The notes: generated by a model from the letters alone, not told the origin. A stretch of DNA of 46,015 nt from Verrucomicrobiales bacterium (GCA_003138485.1 PLGF01000152.1:30893-76907); one strand, 5' to 3'. Shown: positions 17,584-27,267, counted from the first letter of the stretch. Made by a program: numbers and translations.

Positions 17584-19061
17584 CAGTGTTTCCCTCCAAC
17601 TTTGGCGCCGCCCAACGGATGATGAGGGTCGGCCTGGGGTGTCACTCCCTTGACCTCCGCGATGGCAATCAAGGGGATGTAGCGCAGGAACAGCAGGAAA
17701 AACGTGAAGAACAACCCGAACGTTCCCAGAAACTGAAGGATGTCCACCCAGGTCGGCCCGTAATAGCCCCAGTTGGAGGGCAGGAATTCGCGGTGCAGCG
17801 AGGTGATGACGATGACAAACCGTTCAAACCACATCCCGACATTGACCAAAATGGAGAGGAAAAAGACCGCCAACATGCTGGTGCGGACTTTCTTGAACCA
17901 GAAGAACTGTGGCACCACCACATTGCAAGTCACCATCGTCCAGAAGGCCCACCAGTAGGGAGCGGGCGGCACATGGAACAGCGGTCCAAGGATGAACGGG
18001 TCCGCGGCGCGATTTTGCAGGAAGAGGAATCTCTCGTAAGGATTGCCGCTGTACCAGGCGATGAAAAACTCCATGCCATAGGCGTAACCCACGATCGAGC
18101 CGGTGGCCAGGGTGACCTTGCACATCAACTCGACGTGACGCACGGTGATGATCTCCTCCAGCTTGAGCATGCGGCGCAAGGGCACCAAAAGTGTGAGCAC
18201 CATGCCAAAGCCCGAATACACCGCGCCGGCCACGAAGTAGGGCGGGAAGATCGTGGTATGCCAGCCGGGCAACTGCGAGACGGAGAAATCCAGTGAGACG
18301 ATGGAATGGACGGACAGAACCAGCGGGGTGGAAAGGCCGGCCAGAATGAGATAGGCTTTCTCGTAATTGCTCCAATGGCGGTTCGACCCGGTCCAACCCA
18401 GCGCGAAAAGGCCATAGCTGAATTTGCGAATCTTCGTTTTCGCCCGGTCCCGCATCACCGCAAGGTCGGGAATCAAACCCATGTACCAGAAAAGCACCGA
18501 GACGGTGAAGTAGGTCGAAACGGCGAAGACGTCCCACATCAAGGGAGAGCGGAATTGGGGCCAGATGCCGTTGGAATTGGGAACCGGGAAGAGCCACCAG
18601 CCATACCATATCCGTCCGATGTGGATCAGGGGAAAAATGCCGGCGCACATGACGGCGAAAATGGTCATGGCCTCGGCGGCGCGGTTGATGGAAGTGCGCC
18701 AGCGTTGGCGGAGCAGAAACAAAATGGCTGATATGAGCGTTCCGGCGTGGCCGATGCCGATCCACCAAACGAAGTTGATGATCGCATAGCCCCACATCAC
18801 CGGATGTTGCAATCCCCAGATGCCCACCCCGGTTGACATGAGGTAAAGGATCAAGGCAAAGCAGACCGTCATCATGGTCACACTGATCGCAAAGGAAATC
18901 TTCCACCAGCCGGGCGTTTCCCCTTCGATCACGCCGGCGATCCTGTCGGAAAGCCAGCCCGGTCCGTGTTGGCTGCCCACCAGCGGCTCTCGCTCCAGCG
19001 AGGCGGGGGGCGCCTGCACCTTGATCAGCGAACGCTCGTCCAAAACCGGCTGCGCGGCCAT
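17583..19061 (-). CDS. actC: ACIII subunit ActC (NrfD-like)
   Basis: A 492-aa integral membrane protein of the NrfD/PsrC type, about ten helices, which binds quinol in ACIII. Typical stretches are [57 protein letters not shown] and [20 protein letters not shown]. Length fits ActC. Start and stop overlap actB and actD by one base each. Firmly assigned by family resemblance and position. Confidence 0.95.
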   Translation of the reverse strand: MAAQPVLDERSLIKVQAPPASLEREPLVGSQHGPGWLSDRIAGVIEGETPGWWKISFAISVTMMTVCFALILYLMSTGVGIWGLQHPVMWGYAIINFVWWIGIGHAGTLISAILFLLRQRWRTSINRAAEAMTIFAVMCAGIFPLIHIGRIWYGWWLFPVPNSNGIWPQFRSPLMWDVFAVSTYFTVSVLFWYMGLIPDLAVMRDRAKTKIRKFSYGLFALGWTGSNRHWSNYEKAYLILAGLSTPLVLSVHSIVSLDFSVSQLPGWHTTIFPPYFVAGAVYSGFGMVLTLLVPLRRMLKLEEIITVRHVELMCKVTLATGSIVGYAYGMEFFIAWYSGNPYERFLFLQNRAADPFILGPLFHVPPAPYWWAFWTMVTCNVVVPQFFWFKKVRTSMLAVFFLSILVNVGMWFERFVIVITSLHREFLPSNWGYYGPTWVDILQFLGTFGLFFTFFLLFLRYIPLIAIAEVKGVTPQADPHHPLGGAKVGGKH

Positions 19062-22000
19062 TAGAGCGCTCCTTTCCCGGAAGGTTCCGTTTCGCTTTCA
19101 GGGGAGGAAAACGGCCCGCTGTTGAACTCCTCGGTCGTGCGCGGCATGGGATGTTCCCTGTAGTCCGGCATGAGCGGGTTGGGATTGCGCACCCGGGCCA
19201 GGTAGGTGCAGCGCGGCTTGGTCAGCAGGAACTCCAACACCGTGTAGGTGCGCTCCTGCTTCTTGGCCTTGCTCACGGCGCTCCCGGCGTCGGACGTGTC
19301 ACCGAACACAATGGCTTCCGCCGGGCAGGCCTGCTGGCAGGCGGTCTTGGGCACCGTGTTTTCCTTTTCCGAAAGCCGGATGTGCCCGCTGTCCCGCGCC
19401 TTGACCTTGGCGGCGATCTTGGCCTGCTCGATGCGCTGGAGGCAGAGGCTGCATTTTTCCATGACGCCCCTCATGCGGACCGACACGTCCGGGTTTTTGA
19501 CCAGCCGCGACAGTTGCCATTGGTCTTCGGGCAAATTGCCTTTGTCCGGGTTCTTGAGCCAGCGCAACAGCTCCCATTGACCGTCGGTTTCCGTGACCAG
19601 CGGGCTTTTGTAAAGATGATCGAGCGGGCGGCGGTTGTAATCGAAGAAGTTGAAGCGGCGGACCTTGTAAGGGCAGTTGTTGGAGCAATAACGGGTGCCG
19701 ACGCACCGGTTGTAAGTCATCACGTTCAACCCCTCGTCATCGTGCGACGTCGCGTTGACCGGGCAAACGCTTTCGCACGGCGCCGCTTCGCAATGCTGGC
19801 AAAGCATCGGTTGCGTCACCGCCTGCGGGTCTTCGACCGGCCCGGCGTAATAGCGGTCGAGGCGAATCCAGTGCATCTCGCGGCTCTTGCCCACCATTTC
19901 TTTTCCGACTATCGGGATGTTGTTTTCGCTTTGACACGCCACCATGCAGGCGGAGCAGCCGACGCACCGGTTCAAGTCAATCGACAGGCCCCATTGATGC
20001 AGGCCGTTGAGCTTGGTCGTGTCGAGGGGATTGGGGTAAAGAGGCGATTCCACCGGCGGCTTCTCCGGCTTCATCTTTTGCGCGAAGGCGGGGTCCTTGC
20101 GGTATTGCTCCAAGTTGGCTTCGCGGACGACCGGCCGCCCTTCCATGCTCCAATGGCTTTGCGTCGTGGCCAGCTCGTAGCTCGTGTCGCCCGTGTCGCG
20201 CAGGACCGCGCCGGCTGCGTAATACAAATTGTCGCTGGTGCGCAATTTGCACGCGTCGAATCCCGCGCCGCGTCCGACCCGCCCGGTCCTCTGGCGTCCG
20301 TAGCCCAAGGCCAGGCCAATGGTGTCGTCAGCCATGCCCGGCTGGACCCACACCGGCCCCTTGATGCTGCGATTGTTCAATGTCACCTCGACGGTATGCT
20401 CGAAGAACTTCTGGTTCTGGGCGCCGCGCTTCCGGTAATCGACGTTCAATCGCCTGGCCGTGGCAGGACTGAGCAACACCGCGTTGTCCCAGGTCAATTT
20501 CGTAATGGGATCGGGCAATTCCTGAAGCCAGCCGTTGTTGTTGTAACGGCCATCATCCATCTTGGCATCCCGATAAAAAACAATCTCCAGCCCGCCTTGG
20601 GAGGGCGCGGACTTCAATTGCGCCAGCGCTCCGGCCAATGCGGACGGATCGTGCCGCACGCTGGCCGCCGGAGCTGCGCTGCCGGCCAGATAACCGTCGT
20701 GGAGATATTTCCTCCAGGCATTCTCGCTGTCGCCGCCAATGGACCGAAACGTCTCCCGCGCGATCTCGTACGGAGTGCTCGGTGTCAAGCCGCCAATCAA
20801 CGCGAGAACTTCCAGCTCGGTGATGCCGCCGAAGATCGGGTCGATCAGCGGCTGAATGGGCGCCAGCGTGCCGTCCGCCGTCCGGGCGTCGCCCCAGGAT
20901 TCCAGGAAATGCGCCTGCGGCAGGTCCCATTGGGCGTCCGCATGAAGGGCGGCGTTCCAAGCCGTCTCGTCCTCATGGCTGCCCAGGCGGACGACCGTTT
21001 TGGCTTTCGCCTGCGCCTGCGGCCAATCCAGGTCGGCGGGCGCGTTGTAAGCTGGGTTGCCGCCCAGAATCACCAGGGTCTGGACCTGGCCGCCCTTAAG
21101 CGCGGCCGCCAGGCCGGCCAAATCGGGGTCTATTGCAGCCGGGGCGGTATGATATTCAACGGTATGATTAACAGCGCCGAGGGCTTCGTTGATCGCGATG
21201 GCCAGCAGGTGCGCCGCCGGCGGCAAACGATACCCGGCCAGAACCAGGCTCCTGCCCGCGTTTGTTTTGAGGTCTTGGGCGCAAGGCTCAATCCAACTGT
21301 CATGCGCCTGGGCCGCCGCGCTCAAATCGCGCAACTTGCCGTCCATGTCCGACGGCGCGAGAATCTTCAGAGCCAGCCGCGCCAGCGCCGGAACGATCAG
21401 GCTTGGCGGCAGGCGCAGCCGATGGTCCGCGTTGAGGCCGGTCAACGTGAAAAGGCTCTCGACCGCGTAAAGCCGGCTCATGGAATCTTCCTTGCCCTCC
21501 AACGCCCGCCCTTGCGCGAAGCGGCGGATGTTGCCGTGCGCGTTTTCTTCGCTGCCGATGAAATCGCAATCCACCGAGAGGATCACCCGTGCTTGATCCA
21601 ATTTAAAGTACGGCTCGACGGGTGTCTTATAGGCCAGGGATGCTGTCTGACGGCCCAAATCCAGATCAACCGCCTCATAGACATGCCAGCGCGCCTTGGG
21701 GAATTTCCCGGCTATGGCCGCCTGGAGCCGGGCGCGCGAGGGGGAACTGCTTTGTTCCAGCAGGAACGCCAGCCCGCTGCCATCTCCCGCGGTCTCGCTC
21801 AACTTCGTCAATGCGTCCAGCGCGGCCTGCCTGCCGCGGGCCTCGCCGTTGAGGGCGAAGCGCATCGCGCGATCCGGGTCGTAAAGGCCCAGCACCGCCG
21901 CCTGCGCCAACGGGTCGGTGCCCCCGTTGCCGTCGGGAAGATCGGGGTTTCCCTCGATTTTCGTGGGACGTCCATCGCTGGATTTGACGATCAACGCCGT

Positions 22001-22321
22001 CGCGCCGCGCCGCGAGGGCATCGCGGTGGCAAAGTATTGTGGAACGCCGTGAACATAATTCTCCGGCATTTTGGCGAATGGATAAATCTTCTCCACTGGC
22101 CGCCGGCAGCCCGTCGCGCCCAAGCCCGCCAGGAGGAACGAAGCCGACATGATCCTGACGAAATGCCGCCGGGAAACCGGGTCGGTCCACTCGCCGGCGC
22201 CGGCGGGAAACTCCCGCTCCACCCACTGGCGGAATTCCGGAGTCTCAGCCACTTGATCCAACCCGCGCCAATACTTGGGGCCGGTCTCCGGTTCGTGACA
22301 GGGAGGTGGGATCGTTTTCAT
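19061..22321 (-). CDS. actB: ACIII subunit ActB, iron-sulfur molybdopterin-like protein
   Basis: A 1086-aa fusion typical of ActB. A Tat-type signal occurs at about residues 50-75 ([20 protein letters not shown]). A large molybdopterin-oxidoreductase-like domain follows (about 80-760), then a FeS domain: [59 protein letters not shown] and [11 protein letters not shown], the set usually assigned to three 4Fe-4S and one 3Fe-4S clusters. The family is known to have lost molybdopterin. It probably moves electrons from quinol to the hemes of ActA/ActE. It overlaps actA by 4 nt and actC by one base. Confidence 0.95.
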   Translation of the reverse strand: MKTIPPPCHEPETGPKYWRGLDQVAETPEFRQWVEREFPAGAGEWTDPVSRRHFVRIMSASFLLAGLGATGCRRPVEKIYPFAKMPENYVHGVPQYFATAMPSRRGATALIVKSSDGRPTKIEGNPDLPDGNGGTDPLAQAAVLGLYDPDRAMRFALNGEARGRQAALDALTKLSETAGDGSGLAFLLEQSSSPSRARLQAAIAGKFPKARWHVYEAVDLDLGRQTASLAYKTPVEPYFKLDQARVILSVDCDFIGSEENAHGNIRRFAQGRALEGKEDSMSRLYAVESLFTLTGLNADHRLRLPPSLIVPALARLALKILAPSDMDGKLRDLSAAAQAHDSWIEPCAQDLKTNAGRSLVLAGYRLPPAAHLLAIAINEALGAVNHTVEYHTAPAAIDPDLAGLAAALKGGQVQTLVILGGNPAYNAPADLDWPQAQAKAKTVVRLGSHEDETAWNAALHADAQWDLPQAHFLESWGDARTADGTLAPIQPLIDPIFGGITELEVLALIGGLTPSTPYEIARETFRSIGGDSENAWRKYLHDGYLAGSAAPAASVRHDPSALAGALAQLKSAPSQGGLEIVFYRDAKMDDGRYNNNGWLQELPDPITKLTWDNAVLLSPATARRLNVDYRKRGAQNQKFFEHTVEVTLNNRSIKGPVWVQPGMADDTIGLALGYGRQRTGRVGRGAGFDACKLRTSDNLYYAAGAVLRDTGDTSYELATTQSHWSMEGRPVVREANLEQYRKDPAFAQKMKPEKPPVESPLYPNPLDTTKLNGLHQWGLSIDLNRCVGCSACMVACQSENNIPIVGKEMVGKSREMHWIRLDRYYAGPVEDPQAVTQPMLCQHCEAAPCESVCPVNATSHDDEGLNVMTYNRCVGTRYCSNNCPYKVRRFNFFDYNRRPLDHLYKSPLVTETDGQWELLRWLKNPDKGNLPEDQWQLSRLVKNPDVSVRMRGVMEKCSLCLQRIEQAKIAAKVKARDSGHIRLSEKENTVPKTACQQACPAEAIVFGDTSDAGSAVSKAKKQERTYTVLEFLLTKPRCTYLARVRNPNPLMPDYREHPMPRTTEEFNSGPFSSPESETEPSGKGAL

Positions 22322-22971
22322 CTATGACAAGTCGAACAAGTTTGCAGCGACTGCACGTTCCAGTCGTGAACATAGGCCTTGCCTTGGGCCAACTGCGCGT
22401 CGCCGTCGGCGGCCTTCCAGTCCAGATCGGTGATCTTGTCCAGGGGCCGGAGCCGGGCGGCGGGATCGCGGTGGCAATCCAGGCAAAACGACATGCTCAA
22501 GGGCTTGGCGTGGTACACCTCATCCATGCGATTGATCTGCCCATGGCACTCCACGCAACTGACGCCCCGGTTGACATGAACGGAATGGTTGAAATAGACG
22601 TAATCGGGCAATTTATGGATTTGCACCCAGGGGATCGGTTCGCCGGAGGCGGCGCTCTCGCGGACCAGCGCCAGGCGCGGATCGTCCTTCAACACCTGGT
22701 TATGGCAATTCATGCAGACCGAAGTGGCCGGGATGTTGGAATACCACGATTTCTCGACACCGTTATGGCAGTAGCGGCAATCCAACCCCAGTTGGTTCAC
22801 ATGCGCGCTGTGCGGAAATGCCACGGGCTGAATCGGTTCGTAGCCCACCCGCGTGTATTTGGGGGTGAAGTAATAGCTGACAGCGCCGGTGACAGCCGTG
22901 CCCGCCAGAAGCGCGCCAATGATGATGTTGCGCGGCAGCCGGTTGGTCCACTTTGGAAAAATGTCCGACAT
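22318..22971 (-). CDS. actA: ACIII subunit ActA, pentaheme cytochrome c
   Basis: A 217-aa protein with one N-terminal membrane anchor (NIIIGALLAGTAVTGAVSYYF) and five CxxCH heme motifs: CRYCH, CMNCH, CVECH, CLDCH and CSTCH. That number and the size match ActA. It is the first gene of the operon; the ATG is at 22971. It overlaps actB by 4 nt (ATGA). The promoter is expected in the 480-bp region up to the prepilin-like gene, but I cannot identify it. Confidence 0.95.
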   Translation of the reverse strand: MSDIFPKWTNRLPRNIIIGALLAGTAVTGAVSYYFTPKYTRVGYEPIQPVAFPHSAHVNQLGLDCRYCHNGVEKSWYSNIPATSVCMNCHNQVLKDDPRLALVRESAASGEPIPWVQIHKLPDYVYFNHSVHVNRGVSCVECHGQINRMDEVYHAKPLSMSFCLDCHRDPAARLRPLDKITDLDWKAADGDAQLAQGKAYVHDWNVQSLQTCSTCHR

Positions 22972-23524
22972 CTCAGCCTGTTTTATCTCTGTCCAAAATC
23001 ATTCCGAAAGTTGAAACGCCAGCAATACTTCCTGCCTGGGCCAAACACGTCAACCCTTTTTCGCCCTCCGCCGCAACGAACGGCGGGAGCCGCGCCTCAT
23101 TTGAACCGGGCGAAACGAAAAGGCGGCCATTTCGTCGCGTTTCTTCTTTAAGCTGTTCAGCCAGAACTGGCAAGGGACTTTCTGATTTTCCGCACGAATT
23201 GGGAAAAAGTAATTCTCATCATTAGCAAAGCGGATTGAGCGCGGAACGCCGCTCCCGCAACTGGCTGGAACCACAATACGCCGGGGAAAATGACGAATGT
23301 CTAAGCACCAATGATGAGAGAATTCCCAAATGACTCAATGACGAAATGAGCCGCCCGGAGCACTTTAGCCATTCGGGCTTCGTCAGTCTTTCGTCATTGG
23401 TGCTCAGGCATTCGTCATTCCTTCGCCTCCATGCCCGTCAGATTGCGAAAAATTGCGATGCGGGGGGTGTGCATCGAAACGCACATTGCAAATGCGCACT
23501 ATGAAGGGTAGATTTTTGCAAAGC
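22972..23524. other. Divergent intergenic region (ACIII operon / prepilin)
   Basis: It should hold promoters for both directions. No clear -35/-10 boxes stand out. It contains the 131-bp palindromic repeat at 23289-23419, listed separately. No gene is supported in the remaining sequence. Confidence 0.5.
23289..23419. repeat. 131-bp MITE-like palindromic repeat, full copy
   Basis: The 29-bp ends are 23289-23317 and 23391-23419; they are complementary at 26 of 29 bases (core agcaccaatgatga / tcgtcattggtgct). Between them are runs such as attcgggcttcgtcag. A diverged partial copy in the opposite sense lies at about 38812-38897 and a short fragment at about 36231-36255, so it is dispersed. No gene is inside. 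Confidence 0.85.
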
Positions 23525-24316
23525 ATGAAATCTATGACAAAAGCGCAGTCCCGGAAGGGAGCATTCACCCTAATCGAATTGCTGGTGGTCATCGCCATCA
23601 TCGCGATTCTGGCGGCCATGTTGTTGCCCGCCCTGGCCAAGTCCAAGGTCGAGGCCAATCGTTCCCAATGCAAGAACAACGAGAAGGAACAACTCGTGAC
23701 CTTGGCCGCGTACGCGGCCGACTACAAGGACAAGCTTCCGGTGAGCGGCGCTGGCTATTGGGCGCATGACATGTCCGGCACTGTCTGTCAGGCCATGAAC
23801 ACCAGTGGCGGCGGTTACAGAATCTGGTATGATCCCCAGGACCAGGGAAATTCAGGCGAGGATCTCTACCACGAATGGACCAACTGGAATACTCTCGGTT
23901 ATTCGCAGATAGGCTATGCTGAAACTTTTCCCGGCACCGCTTCCTACGGCACGTCCGGGTCATGGGATTTTGCAACGAATCTCAACTATAGCCTGAGTGA
24001 GGCTTCGGTACTCAACTCAGCGGGTAAAATGGTACCAGTCGGCAGCCTGGCCAGCCGTCCGCAGATGGCATGTGAAATGCTCACTTCGAGTACTCCACCC
24101 GATCCTCCGATTACCCTTGCCGAACGAGAAAAGTTTCCGTGGGTTGGAATCATCGGCGGGCAGTACCCATTTACCACTTCCCACATGGCCAATCCGACAA
24201 TGCCCTCCGGCGTCAATGTTGGAATGCTGGACAGCCACGTCGAATGGAGGCCTTTTTTATCCCCCAAGGTTGAGCCTCGGGCCGGTGATTCGGGGTCTCC
24301 ATATTACTTTTTCTAA
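23525..24316 (+). CDS. Type IV prepilin-like protein, verrucomicrobial type
   Basis: About 263 aa from the ATG at 23525. It has a prepilin leader, SRKG then [14 protein letters not shown], with Glu at position 5 after the predicted cleavage, and the following hydrophobic helix. It ends with a segment [13 protein letters not shown], like the H-x-E-W or DGHVE motif near the end of DUF1559-type and related proteins of planctomycetes and verrucomicrobia. These are processed by prepilin peptidase and form pseudopilus-like surface or secretion structures, but the role of this member is unknown. Earlier in-frame starts (23453, 23492, 23501) would give an unusually long leader; none has a clear ribosome binding site, so the start is uncertain. 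It stands alone and is followed by a terminator. Confidence 0.85.
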   Translation: MKSMTKAQSRKGAFTLIELLVVIAIIAILAAMLLPALAKSKVEANRSQCKNNEKEQLVTLAAYAADYKDKLPVSGAGYWAHDMSGTVCQAMNTSGGGYRIWYDPQDQGNSGEDLYHEWTNWNTLGYSQIGYAETFPGTASYGTSGSWDFATNLNYSLSEASVLNSAGKMVPVGSLASRPQMACEMLTSSTPPDPPITLAEREKFPWVGIIGGQYPFTTSHMANPTMPSGVNVGMLDSHVEWRPFLSPKVEPRAGDSGSPYYFF

Positions 24317-24356
24317 GCGGAACTCTTTAAAGGGCGAAGATCAGCTTTTGGACACA

Positions 24357-24401
24357 CCCGGCTCGGCGAGAGAGGCTCTCGCCGAGCCGGGGCGTTTCTT
24401 T
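24357..24401 (+). terminator. Intrinsic terminator after the prepilin-like gene
   Basis: A perfect 16-bp stem (24357-24372 with 24376-24391, cccggctcggcgagag) closes a 3-nt loop and is followed by ggcgtttcttt. It lies 40 nt after the stop. The T-run is short, so termination strength is uncertain. Confidence 0.75.
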
Positions 24402-24517
24402 GGGAAAAGGGACGGCTTCGCAGGAGCGTCGCACCAATTCCATTGGTGAAATGCAGCAATGAACTTGGCAGGTTCATTGGTAGCGTCGATCATAAGCGTT
24501 GACCTAGTTTCAAGGCA

Positions 24518-24732
24518 ATTTTTCTGACCCCATTTTTCTGACTTCATGTCACTTCCTCAACGACGCCAGTTGCACACGCCATCGCAAACGCGGCCCAGCT
24601 GACCCTGGCGCTCGAAGGCATGGCGCATCCCCTCCTCGTCAAGCTGGACAAAGGCCTTTTGATTCATCGGACTCAGGGGGATGGGGCAGGTTATCGGCAT
24701 AATTCAAGTCAGAAAAATGGGGTCAGAAAAAT
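24518..24732. repeat. 27-bp perfect inverted repeat flanking 161 bp
   Basis: The arms 24518-24544 and 24706-24732 are perfectly complementary and contain the string gtcagaaaaatggggtcag in the right arm. The 161-bp interior has no complete gene, only an apparent protein fragment. The arms themselves contain a direct repeat of gtcagaaaaatgg. It looks like the ends of a small non-autonomous element or the scar of one. Confidence 0.8.
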
Positions 24733-24758
24733 GGAAAGGAGATCATTATCCCTCTCCT

Positions 24759-24920
24759 ACCGACACATCTATTATTAGGTTAATGCCGGATGGCGCGATA
24801 TGGGCCGTTGAAATCAAGCGCAGTTCCGCGCCCAAGGTGGAAAGCGGATTTCACATTGCGTGCGCCGATGCGATTGGAATTGGTGCCCTGGCACGGGCGT
24901 TGCAAGCGGCGGAGTCTTAG
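24759..24920 (+). pseudogene. Remnant of a DUF4143-type AAA ATPase gene
   Basis: About 53 codons read DGAIWAVEIKRSSAPKVESG then FHIACAD, the C-terminal nuclease-like (PD-(D/E)xK) motif of DUF4143 ATPases. In intact proteins this follows about 380 residues and continues with a strand ending in VVYPG. Here the upstream part is missing, replaced by the inverted-repeat sequence, and after ACAD it jumps to IGALARAL with the VVYPG part absent. Hence a 5'-truncated and internally deleted fragment. Confidence 0.65.
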
Positions 24921-25150
24921 CACGGATGAGAATATATTCAGGTCCTTGCCGGGGACTGGAGAGACGGGAACGGCTTCGTTCTTATCGAAAGTCTTTACAC
25001 CCGCGAATCATATTTGCGTAAGGTGTTCACATTAAACATGTTGCCTATTGCTTTGGCAGCCATTGTCGGCCATGATGTCGGAATATCTTACACAAGCCGT
25101 GATTGAGGGTTCGGCAAAGAACTTGGGCCGCTTATGCGTAACTAATTCGC

Positions 25151-25163
25151 TAACAGCATGTTA
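25151..25163. promoter_or_regulatory. Dyad site TAACAGCATGTTA upstream of CTERM gene 1
   Basis: TAACA-N3-TGTTA is a perfect dyad. The 15-mer taacagcatgttatg occurs again at 26358-26372 upstream of the second CTERM gene. It sits 50 bp before a sigma-54-like element. It could be an enhancer for a sigma-54 activator; this is inference from position and symmetry. Confidence 0.55.
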
Positions 25164-25200
25164 TGGTGCAAGTGCACCGGTTTGTGACGTCGCGGATTAG

Positions 25201-25217
25201 TGGCACCCCGCGTGCTT
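25201..25217 (+). promoter_or_regulatory. Sigma-54-like promoter of CTERM gene 1
   Basis: TGGCACCCCGCGTGCTT keeps GG and GC separated by exactly 10 nt and fits TGGCAC-N5-TTGCW except at one T. The predicted start of transcription would be about 12-13 nt after the GC, leaving a leader of about 105 nt before the ATG at 25333. Unverified. Confidence 0.55.
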
Positions 25218-25332
25218 ACCATACGGGAAGTGAGCAGGGTTTGTCGTCCAGAGAGTGAAGGAGAAAGGACGGAGTGGGATAAAGCAAGACAGAATGAGAC
25301 GCACGAAAAAATGGTAATTAAGTTATTAAAAT

Positions 25333-25938
25333 ATGAAAAAAATAGTTTCCGCACTTGGAATGGCGATCAGTTTAACCCTGTTGGGCGGGCTGAATGCTGT
25401 GGCAACCCCCTTGGCAACAACAACTTATGGTGGCGACACGTTCTCTTTGTACGCCGCGCCTGGGATCAGTTGGAGTGCCGCTGAAGATGCCGCGAACGTT
25501 GATGGCGGTTATCTGGCCATCTTGCCGGATCAGGCCACAATTGAAGCCGTTTATAACGGCTTGATTGGCAACGGATTCTTTACGGCGAACGCCGGTCAAC
25601 AATTTGAGGCCTATTTGGGGGCGGTTCCAGCCGATGGTTCTTATTCCACGAGTGATGCAAACAACTGGTCTTGGGTCACAAGCGTGCCCCCGTCGGGACC
25701 GGTCGCTTCAGTCGTACCGTGGACTGTTGGAGACAATTTTCACTCCGGCGAACCTAACGGAGATTCAGAGGGCCTGGCCATCAATCGGTACGGCACTTAC
25801 GAATTCAACGATGAAGGCGGCTATGTTGGCGGCTATATCGTGGAAACCCAAGGTGTTCCCGATTTCGGCTCCACTCAAGTTATGCTGCTTGGCGCGTGCG
25901 CGATGATCGGCGCGGTTGGACGCAGACTTCGCAGGTAG
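25333..25938 (+). CDS. VPD-CTERM exported protein with C-type lectin-like domain
   Basis: A 201-aa exported protein. Signal peptide is about residues 1-23 (MKKIVSALGMAISLTLLGG). The body has C-type lectin-like features: WSAAEDAANVDGGYLAILPD, a central LGAVPADGSYS..WSWVTS, and GEPNGDSEGLAINRY, reminiscent of the EPN and WND-like Ca-site region. The C-terminus VPDFGSTQVMLLGACAMIGA followed by GRRLRR is a VPDSG/PEP-CTERM sorting signal, with a hydrophobic helix and basic tail. Such proteins are cut by an exosortase and join extracellular polymer; none is in this window. It has its own sigma-54-like promoter and a strong terminator, so is monocistronic. Confidence 0.88.
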   Translation: MKKIVSALGMAISLTLLGGLNAVATPLATTTYGGDTFSLYAAPGISWSAAEDAANVDGGYLAILPDQATIEAVYNGLIGNGFFTANAGQQFEAYLGAVPADGSYSTSDANNWSWVTSVPPSGPVASVVPWTVGDNFHSGEPNGDSEGLAINRYGTYEFNDEGGYVGGYIVETQGVPDFGSTQVMLLGACAMIGAVGRRLRR

Positions 25939-26023
25939 TCAGAGCGCTTACGCTGGCCCGCGGGGATATTTTGCTGGAACTGAGGCGGTGAGTTGCTGGC
26001 TTGGCGTTTGCTCCCCTAGGAGC

Positions 26024-26067
26024 GAGGCCGGATGGATTAAGAACCCATCCGGCCTCCTCTTTTTTTG
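26024..26067 (+). terminator. Intrinsic terminator after CTERM gene 1
   Basis: A 12-bp stem (26024-26035 gaggccggatgg with 26045-26056) and 9-nt loop are followed by ctctttttttg, a good T-run. It lies 86 nt past the stop. Confidence 0.9.
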
Positions 26068-26345
26068 CCCCGTCGAATCTGTCTTTCCACGGAACCGAGG
26101 TTCAACGGACCCTCTCCTGTTTTGTGTGAGGATTTGCGGGCGGCGTGCCCACGCCGTTGGATGCCGGAACGGTCGAAACCAGTCCGTTTTTGTCGAAGGG
26201 GTTGACAAAATCTGCTTGGTCTAGCGCAAGGTGTTGCCGTACAACAGGTTGCTGAATAGTGAGGCAGCGGTTTTTGTCCGAAACGTCGGGATGGTTTACA
26301 GTATGTCTTATGCGACGCGTAACGTGCCAGAACGGGACGTGTTCC

Positions 26346-26372
26346 TAACATGTTATGTAACAGCATGTTATG
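26346..26372. promoter_or_regulatory. Tandem dyad sites upstream of CTERM gene 2
   Basis: TAACATGTTA (26346-26355) is a perfect palindrome and TAACAGCATGTTA (26358-26370) is the same dyad seen upstream of the first CTERM gene. They lie 40-64 bp before a sigma-54-like element. Two sites suggest cooperative binding; this is inferred. Confidence 0.55.
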
Positions 26373-26409
26373 TAACAACAAATTGCCAATCGGCGATTTT
26401 GCGGTTGTC

Positions 26410-26426
26410 TGGCATTCTGTCTGCTA
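26410..26426 (+). promoter_or_regulatory. Sigma-54-like promoter of CTERM gene 2
   Basis: TGGCATTCTGTCTGCTA has GG and GC ten nucleotides apart, the same TGGCA-N7-TGCT arrangement as at 25201. It would give a leader of about 125 nt before the ATG at 26561. Fit to consensus is a little weaker. Confidence 0.45.
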
Positions 26427-26560
26427 CAAACCTATTCAGTTGGGCAATGGACGACCTCGTGTGCAATGAGGTGTGGCGGATAAAGCGACGAAGACAAGCG
26501 TTGACAATTTGATTTGGGTGACGATGTGAGCCGTCAACCGAATAAGAACAAGAGAACAAT

Positions 26561-27241
26561 ATGAGAATGAAACCATTGGCAGTGATGTTGGGAGCGATAG
26601 GCGCGCTTGCGACCGCCATGCAGGCGGTGCCCAGCCCAATCCTTTCGGATACCGGCCTGGGCGCGCAGGGAACGGTGGACCCAAATTATACGCTCGTTGA
26701 TCCGAGCGGACAACTTCCCCTGATTCAGTACCCCTCGGGAATCCTTGAGGGGCAGACGACCTCCGCGCCGTTGATTGGCCCAGGTGGATTTTGGGTGGCC
26801 AACCCGCTGCCGGCTCAGTGGGACAGCCCCTGGGTACCCGACACTTCGACAGACCCGTGGGTGACCGACAATCAGAATTACAATTACATTTTCCAAACAG
26901 TCGCCGGCGCGTCCGGCATCGCAAGCGGGTACTGGGGAGTGGACGACACCGCAGAGATGATCGTTGGCGGCACCGTGGTGGGTGATACCGTGGTCGGCGG
27001 CACCGTTGTCAGCACCGCTGCGACTTTCTTTGAGCTAACGCCCTTTTCCGTGTCGTTGGATCAGGGCGAGGCTGTGGATTTCGTTGTTTACAACCGCGTT
27101 CAGCAATTCAACAACCCTGCCGGGCTTCTGGTTGACGTCGGTGGCCCCCCTGCGGGATGTCCTGACGGCGGGATGACGGCCGGCCTGTTGGGCGGCGCGC
27201 TGGTTGGTTTGCAGGCGCTTCGCCGCAAGCTCTTCCGCTAA
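26561..27241 (+). CDS. VPD-CTERM-like exported protein
   Basis: A 226-aa exported protein, signal peptide about residues 1-22 (MRMKPLAVMLGAIGALATAM). The body is a beta-rich extracellular domain of unknown function with Pro/Trp-rich segments and a short internal repeat (GGTVVGDTVVGGTVV, about 145-160). The C-terminus has CPDGGMTAGLLGGALVGLQA followed by LRRKLFR: a PDGG-type sorting signal, where the usual V before PDGG is replaced by C. It is not obviously related to the first CTERM protein except in the ends and the upstream region. It has its own promoter-like element and terminator. Confidence 0.82.
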   Translation: MRMKPLAVMLGAIGALATAMQAVPSPILSDTGLGAQGTVDPNYTLVDPSGQLPLIQYPSGILEGQTTSAPLIGPGGFWVANPLPAQWDSPWVPDTSTDPWVTDNQNYNYIFQTVAGASGIASGYWGVDDTAEMIVGGTVVGDTVVGGTVVSTAATFFELTPFSVSLDQGEAVDFVVYNRVQQFNNPAGLLVDVGGPPAGCPDGGMTAGLLGGALVGLQALRRKLFR

Positions 27242-27267
27242 AACATCGTCTGACTTTGGTTTTCACG

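Larger units (their letters stand above)
24402..25332. other. Gene-poor region with remnants and promoter
   Basis: This 930-bp stretch holds a 27-bp inverted repeat, an ATPase remnant, and the promoter of the first CTERM gene, each listed separately. A short plus-frame stretch between the inverted-repeat arms reads IANAAQLTLALEGMAHPLLVKL, which looks like a piece of a real protein, but I do not recognise the family. No intact gene is supported. Confidence 0.55.
25939..26560. other. Intergenic region between the two CTERM genes
   Basis: It holds a terminator for the first gene (26024-26066), tandem dyad sites (26346-26370) and a sigma-54-like element (26410-26426). Between them is a string gcgcaaggtgtt (26224-26235) that matches gcgtaaggtgtt at 25016-25027 upstream of the first gene. 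No protein-coding gene is supported. Confidence 0.5.

Noticed and set aside
19151-22327. A 1058-codon open frame antisense to actB
   Set aside because: A long opposite-strand frame is common at high GC with strong third-position bias. It matches no family, whereas actB is clearly conserved.
24681-24920. Short plus-strand frame as an intact small gene
   Set aside because: Its first part is the inverted-repeat arm and its last part is only the C-terminal piece of a DUF4143 ATPase with an internal deletion, so it is treated as a remnant.
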